From Candidatus Obscuribacterales bacterium (GTDB lineage: Bacteria; Cyanobacteriota; Vampirovibrionia; Obscuribacterales; Obscuribacteraceae): a stretch of 58,595 bases of DNA. Below, in pieces: positions 54,511 through 58,595 of this stretch. Numbering within the stretch: the first letter of the stretch is position 1; each line of letters starts with the position of its first letter. The position numbers were made by a program, and so were the translations under genes. A model generated the notes under the pieces. The model was given only the letters and a program-made list of their open reading frames with translations. It was not told the origin of the DNA and did not search any database. Where the stretch lies: the NCBI GenBank assembly GCA_019746975.1, contig JAIERK010000058.1, forward strand, positions 1-58,595. The letters run 5' to 3'.

Positions 54511-55342
54511 TCAGTGACGGCGTCTTCTGATACTCGATGATGTACTGTTCAAGGTCCGGCAGAGAGTATGAGTACACATGCTTTTTAGACATTTGGTTGA
54601 GAAACGAGCGAGATAGCACTGCAAATGTGATGGCTGGCTCCTGCTCTCGCAATGTTCTCGTCTGCTTTCGTCTTTCCGGTCCTGTCAGGTGAGACCGTTG
54701 AAGGCTGTACATCTGATACTTATACTCGGCCTCCTCTTTGACTAGAGGATGATTGTCACAACGAAGCGCGGCGAACCAGTTATCCTGCGTCTCACGACTG
54801 GTTCTATCGCTTTCTTCGAAAGGAATAAATCCAAGGGTAGCCCACCTCGTGGCAAACTTCGGGCTGTCGATGCACTTGTCGATCAAACTCCAACTTCTGC
54901 GCAGCCCTGAATTCTTTTCGATCCATAGAATCTCGAACATGAGTGCTGGCAATGAAAGTGGATCTCTGTCGCGAAGATCTTTGAATGCTCGATGCAGCTT
55001 CGGTACGCTCGCAGTACTAATGATTTTTCCGAGCGCAAAGATCGCATGGTTACGGATGAACCAATTTTCCGAATCCAGTAGCCTTTCCAGTTGAGGCACC
55101 ACTGCCGATGACTTCAGTTTTTCCACAAAATCTGTCTCGACTTTTGATTTGGATGAAAACAAAATCAAGTCACGAAAGAAGAGGCATGCTCTGCCGACTA
55201 TGTCTTCGTCCTTGTCTTGCAGCAAACTGGTTAGACTTTCGACTAGCGTATTGAAGTCGCTTTTAGTGACTATATCGAACAGGTAGTCCTGATCGTCGAT
55301 GTGGTCGACATAGGAAAGAATGGACGTCCGGACAAGACTCAT
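54500..55342 (-). CDS. HEAT-repeat-like protein
   Basis: A 280-residue soluble helical protein. Residues about 30-150 contain HEAT-type units: LQDKDEDIVGRACLFFRDLI, LLDSENWFIRNHAIFALGKI and STASVPKLHRAFKDLRDRDP. The remainder is helical and basic, with ERRKQTRTLREQEPAI. HEAT solenoids bind proteins or nucleic acids. AGGAAG lies upstream of ATG. It overlaps the EEP gene tail to tail by 11 bp. Function unknown; possibly a lyase- or phycobilisome-type HEAT relative as in cyanobacteria, but no diagnostic residues were seen. Confidence 0.72.
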   Translation of the reverse strand: MSLVRTSILSYVDHIDDQDYLFDIVTKSDFNTLVESLTSLLQDKDEDIVGRACLFFRDLILFSSKSKVETDFVEKLKSSAVVPQLERLLDSENWFIRNHAIFALGKIISTASVPKLHRAFKDLRDRDPLSLPALMFEILWIEKNSGLRRSWSLIDKCIDSPKFATRWATLGFIPFEESDRTSRETQDNWFAALRCDNHPLVKEEAEYKYQMYSLQRSHLTGPERRKQTRTLREQEPAITFAVLSRSFLNQMSKKHVYSYSLPDLEQYIIEYQKTPSLTSN

Positions 55343-55538
55343 CGGGTCACTTCCTGTTAGGCAACTAACAGATCGATCATACCCACCTCAGGCGGGAAAC
55401 TTTCACATTACGCCGCTACCACGTCACGAAGATGCGAAAATCCTTTTTGCTCAATTTCAGTTAGCGTTGAATTAGTCACTGACTAAACCCCATAGACAGG
55501 TTATTATAGTTGAAACCCACGGCGCCAGGGATGTTAGC

Positions 55539-55745
55539 ATGACTGAGAGAAAATGTCCGAAGTGCTCAAATAGCATGAGCATTGTGACAGACGGCGAAAC
55601 CGCAAATTGCAGCTTTATTCAAGCCGCGGTCTTCAGAGAGAAAATAATGGTCGATCGGTTCCTATGCTTCTCCTGCGGATTCACTGAGGAGTGGGTTAGT
55701 GCCGCCAACATCGAACGAGCGAAGAAAGCATTCTTGCGCAAGTGA
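55539..55745 (+). CDS. Small zinc-ribbon protein
   Basis: A 68-residue protein with two Cys knuckles, KCPKCSNS near the start and FLCFSCGFTEEW about 37 residues later, giving a four-Cys zinc ribbon with a short strand-rich middle. The C-terminal helix is basic (NIERAKKAFLRK). AGGGATG lies before ATG. Such tiny zinc ribbons often bind RNA, DNA or a protein partner; the specific role is unknown. It precedes the annexin-like locus on the same strand. Confidence 0.75.
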   Translation: MTERKCPKCSNSMSIVTDGETANCSFIQAAVFREKIMVDRFLCFSCGFTEEWVSAANIERAKKAFLRK

Positions 55746-55775
55746 AACAACGGACTCAATTGCTATCAGTTAGCC

Positions 55776-55915
55776 TCTTTAAAACGGCTTTAAATTCCCA
55801 TGATAAAGTACAACCACCGTGAACTAGTGAGTGGCGAGGCGGTTGAAACGAACTTTTGGGAGCGGTTTACCGACCTTCCTAATTGACTGAACCACTGAAG
55901 ATCCTGGTGGACATT
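55776..55915 (+). repeat. Oldest decayed copy of the annexin-like locus tail and leader
   Basis: 55776-55835 (CCTCTTTAAAA... then GATAAAGTACAACCACCG) matches the end of the pseudogene at 56184-56243, and 55891-55917 matches the leader at 56294-56317, each offset by about 403-408 bp. No open frame remains. It marks a third, more eroded repeat of the unit. Confidence 0.6.
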
Positions 55916-56021
55916 CAATACGGTATCTAGCAACTCTACTCAAAACGACGATTGGTCTCGAGTATCGGCTCTTTCCGCGATGCAGCCGATTCTTGTGCCT
56001 GTTTCTTATTGGAGAAAGAAG

Positions 56022-56250
56022 ATGCCGCCTGAATATTTTGTTCAAGGGATCGAACAGAACAAACGACGCAGACATGGCGAAGATTGCAAAAATAGCGATC
56101 GACAAGGGTGAACTGAAGATGTTTGCTGAAGCAATGAGTCACACACCGGAGAGCGGTCGCAAGGAATTTGCGGAAAAGATCTTTAAAACCTCTTTAAAAT
56201 CTTTCGATAAAGTACAACCATCGAAAGTTGAGGATTGGGGAACAACTTAA
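56022..56250 (+). pseudogene. Internally deleted, frameshifted copy of the annexin-like gene
   Basis: The leader and first codons (TGCAGCC at 55981, GGAG site, ATG 56022, MPPEYF) match those of the intact gene (TGCAGCC 56389, ATG 56431, MPEEFH). Seven codons in, the sequence jumps, out of frame, to a region equal to residues about 217-255 of the intact protein: ILFKGSNRTNDADMAKIAKI and KGELKMFAEAMSHTPESGRK against ILFKGSDKTGDSDMAKLAKI and KGDLEMFAEAMSHTSPSGRE. It then ends SLKSFDKVQPSKVEDWGTT and stop 56250. Hence roughly 600 bp were deleted and the fusion is out of frame. A frame from TTG 55993 reads through but begins inside the leader. Confidence 0.8.
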
Positions 56251-56430
56251 TCGAATTTTCGAATCGATAAGGATTCCTTGACCCATCAACTTAACCACCG
56301 GATCTTCTGGTGGACATTCGAATCGCTGGTAACAAAGCAACTCTACTTAATTTGGTGTTTAGTCTTGAGCAAGGCGCATCTTCCGCGGTGCAGCCGAGTG
56401 CTTGCAGCTGTTTCTTTGGGAGGAATTACT

Positions 56431-58595
56431 ATGCCGGAAGAGTTTCACAATCAGTACGAAGCCCCTCGAAAAGATATTCCATGGACCCCGGAAAGTTTTA
56501 CTCAGACACCAGTAAACAGCAGATTCGAAACACCGACCAAGAACTCAACCACAGACTCCAGTTCATCAGTTCTTCCTCCGCTACAACTCGAGATGAGCAA
56601 AGCTGCGGACATTTACGAATCAGCATGGGCAATTCGTCAAGCGACCGGCAGAGGTACCGCCTTTGTATTGGGCACTGATGAGAACAAAATCTATAACGTT
56701 CTTCAAAATCTGACGGAGACGCAGCGGGCTGATTTGCGGCAAGTTTATAAAATGGAGTATGGAATCAGCCTCGAGGCTGAGCTAAAACGTGAGATGAGCG
56801 GTCGAGATCTCGAAAAAGCAAACAATCTGCTTAATCGTAAAGATGGTACTACGGATAATGCCGGCTTCGTTCGAGAATTAGTTACCGAATTGAATCACTA
56901 TGTTCAAGGACGTTCGAGAGACTCGATTGCCGAGGCTCTGCGCCAGAAGCTCGTAACCATGTCGTCCGGTGACATCGATAACATGAACCAAGACTATCAA
57001 AAAAGATATGGTAAGACGGCATTCGATACCGTAATGAGTCAAAGCAGACTGAGTCCCGGCAACAAAGAAGCCCTGAAAATACTGTTTAAAGGAAGTGATA
57101 AAACCGGCGACAGCGACATGGCTAAGCTCGCTAAAATTGCGATGGGCAAAGGCGATCTGGAGATGTTCGCAGAAGCAATGAGCCATACTAGTCCGAGTGG
57201 TCGAGAGGCGTTCGCGAAGAAAAGTGGCGATTTGAAATCGCTCAACACCGCCTTCAATTCCTCTTTCATGTCCATGGCAGAAAAAGCGGCAAAAATCTTC
57301 AAGGGACCCGCTGGTGAGCTTATTGACAGAAGTAGCGGAGATCAGGCAGTCAGCCACGCTCTCGATTACATGAAGTATGGAAAGCTGAGTGCGCAGACAC
57401 AAGTAATAGAAAGTTCAGGTTGGATCGACGATAACGAAAAATCGATCGAAACTGCGCTTAACACAATGAGCGGCGAAGAGAGACACCTGTATACTACAGG
57501 CTCTCAACTCGCTGAGAGAAAAGGTACAAAGCCGACACAACAAGAACAGGAAGCGATCGACTATTACAAGGGTCTTCGAAGTGCTTTCGCTAGGGTCGGC
57601 AACAAAAATGAGATCGCGAAGTGGGATGATCTCGCACGTGTGAAAGGCGGATCGCATGAGAAGAAGACTGTTGCAGATTTACTTAGTGAAAATCGGGGCG
57701 TATTGTACAACAACCGCAGTGCTATTGTTGATGGTTTGTTGAATCTAAGCGATAAGGAAATCGATAAGTACAGGAGCGATAAGAGCTTTCAAAAACAAGT
57801 AGACAGTTCTGTGGAACGTGCACTTGGTGGTGGCAATGCCTATTCTAAGTCTGCAAAACACATTCTCGACGAAATCAAAACCGAAGGAAAAGCAGAAGAC
57901 GACATCATTGTGAAGATGTATCGCGACGGTTCGAATTGGGATGCGGATGACGCGGGCGTTGTTCGTTCTGTCGAGAAGGCATTCAAGGAAATCCCGGATC
58001 TTCACCGAAAAGTAGCATCGCCGCGAACTCAGGAGGAAAAAGCATACTCGAACAAATTCAAAGATGCTCTGGAATCTGCTCTGGGAGGAGACTACAAGAC
58101 CTATGGCAAGAAGTTGATTGCAGATGGTCGCCTTTCAATCAAGGATCACACAGATCTTTGTCAGGGCTATATTTACGATGATGTCGCGAGCATGGCAAAG
58201 AGCGTGGCTACTGCCGATGGTGAAGAGAAGAAACAACTTCTCTCGTACGATAGCAAAGATAGGAACGCCAAGGAACTACAAAATCATGTCTTCAGCAATT
58301 TCTGGGGAGAACAGTCCGACTACCTAAAAACAGTGTTGCGTGCAGGCAATCAAGCACCTGAAGACACGATGAGATCATTCGTGGTCGGAGCGGGAGCAAC
58401 AGGCAAGGACGTGCTGGATACGTATTCGCAACTGGATGCAAAACAGCAAACAAAAATGAACATGGAGTACGCGAAAAAATACCAGAGCTCCTTAATCTCG
58501 GATCTATTGGACCATCTGTCCACCGAAGAGAGTGGAATGTTGCCTTCGGTCGTTAAAACAGAAGGTGGGACCCTCGAGAGCATGTACAACGAGTA
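56431..58595 (+). CDS. Large annexin-repeat-like protein, 3' end outside the window
   Basis: An open frame of 721 codons running off the window, with GGGAGGAA seven bases before ATG. Residues 1-50 are polar and disordered (Ser/Thr/Pro). Residues about 54-133 match an annexin repeat: AADIYESAWAIRQATGRGTA, then the loop LGTDENKIYNVLQNL (Gly81-Thr82), QRADLRQVYKMEYGISLEAE, and REMSGRDLEKANNLL with Glu121 about 39 residues after the GT. That is the spacing of the type II calcium site GxGT-(38-40)-D/E; the first Gly of GxGT is Val79 here. Weaker repeats of the same helix pattern follow (about 170-222, KLVTMSSGDIDNMNQDYQKR; about 647-710, GAGATGKDVLDTYSQLDAKQ and MEYAKKYQSSLISDLLDHLS). No signal peptide. 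By annexin biology it may bind acidic lipid with calcium, but this is inferred. Confidence 0.8.
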   Translation, partial: MPEEFHNQYEAPRKDIPWTPESFTQTPVNSRFETPTKNSTTDSSSSVLPPLQLEMSKAADIYESAWAIRQATGRGTAFVLGTDENKIYNVLQNLTETQRADLRQVYKMEYGISLEAELKREMSGRDLEKANNLLNRKDGTTDNAGFVRELVTELNHYVQGRSRDSIAEALRQKLVTMSSGDIDNMNQDYQKRYGKTAFDTVMSQSRLSPGNKEALKILFKGSDKTGDSDMAKLAKIAMGKGDLEMFAEAMSHTSPSGREAFAKKSGDLKSLNTAFNSSFMSMAEKAAKIFKGPAGELIDRSSGDQAVSHALDYMKYGKLSAQTQVIESSGWIDDNEKSIETALNTMSGEERHLYTTGSQLAERKGTKPTQQEQEAIDYYKGLRSAFARVGNKNEIAKWDDLARVKGGSHEKKTVADLLSENRGVLYNNRSAIVDGLLNLSDKEIDKYRSDKSFQKQVDSSVERALGGGNAYSKSAKHILDEIKTEGKAEDDIIVKMYRDGSNWDADDAGVVRSVEKAFKEIPDLHRKVASPRTQEEKAYSNKFKDALESALGGDYKTYGKKLIADGRLSIKDHTDLCQGYIYDDVASMAKSVATADGEEKKQLLSYDSKDRNAKELQNHVFSNFWGEQSDYLKTVLRAGNQAPEDTMRSFVVGAGATGKDVLDTYSQLDAKQQTKMNMEYAKKYQSSLISDLLDHLSTEESGMLPSVVKTEGGTLESMYNE

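Overview
The window reads as chromosomal DNA of a Gram-negative-type bacterium of roughly balanced GC content. Secreted and lipid-anchored proteins are common, alternative GTG/TTG starts are frequent, and many genes are of no recognised family. Cyanobacterial-lineage housekeeping genes sit among very large low-complexity proteins, many TPR/HEAT-like solenoids, kinase-LRR fusions and thioredoxin arrays. This fits a non-photosynthetic relative of cyanobacteria (Vampirovibrionia/Melainabacteria, perhaps Obscuribacterales). That placement is an inference from gene content and style; no rRNA or other marker is present to prove it.

Layout. 1-10 kb: the 3' part of purA, a TPR protein, an 831-residue membrane-anchored unknown, a phasin-like protein, a secreted alkaline-phosphatase-fold protein whose catalytic residues look replaced, and polA. 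10-20 kb: a small frameshifted gene, a secreted HELGH metalloprotease-like protein, an amino-acid permease, a 3-hydroxyacyl-CoA dehydrogenase, an AI-2E family exporter, a Ca2+/cation antiporter, gatC and pyrG. 20-30 kb: a DUF3592-like membrane protein, a TPR protein, a 1127-residue helical solenoid, a sugar/choline-kinase-fold phosphotransferase and a DEAD-box helicase. 29.5-31.3 kb: a small membrane protein and an aquaporin, bracketed by copies of an about 81-bp repeat family in inverted orientation.

31-44 kb: a 1200-residue protein with several thioredoxin-like domains joined by Pro-rich linkers and long Lys-Pro-Glu-Val (PEVK) tracts, an FMN reductase, a lipoprotein, a Ser/Thr kinase with a leucine-rich-repeat ectodomain, a PlsC-type acyltransferase, a secreted GH5 cellulase with a Pro-Ala tail, a TadG-like envelope protein and a 35-residue lysine-rich microprotein. 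44-55 kb: an MFS transporter, a gene remnant, an Ala-rich unknown, a peroxiredoxin/thioredoxin-like protein, a TPR protein, a divergently encoded two-component system, an endonuclease/phosphatase-family membrane protein and a HEAT-like protein.

55.5-58.6 kb is the most interesting locus. A gene open to the end of the window (at least 721 codons) carries annexin-like repeats, including a GTDE loop with the matching distal acidic residue. It is preceded by a decayed, about 403-bp-offset tandem copy of its own leader and part of its coding region. Annexins are essentially a eukaryotic family with few bacterial examples, so this is the best candidate here for an undescribed system. No rRNA, tRNA, CRISPR array, IS element or phage gene was recognised.
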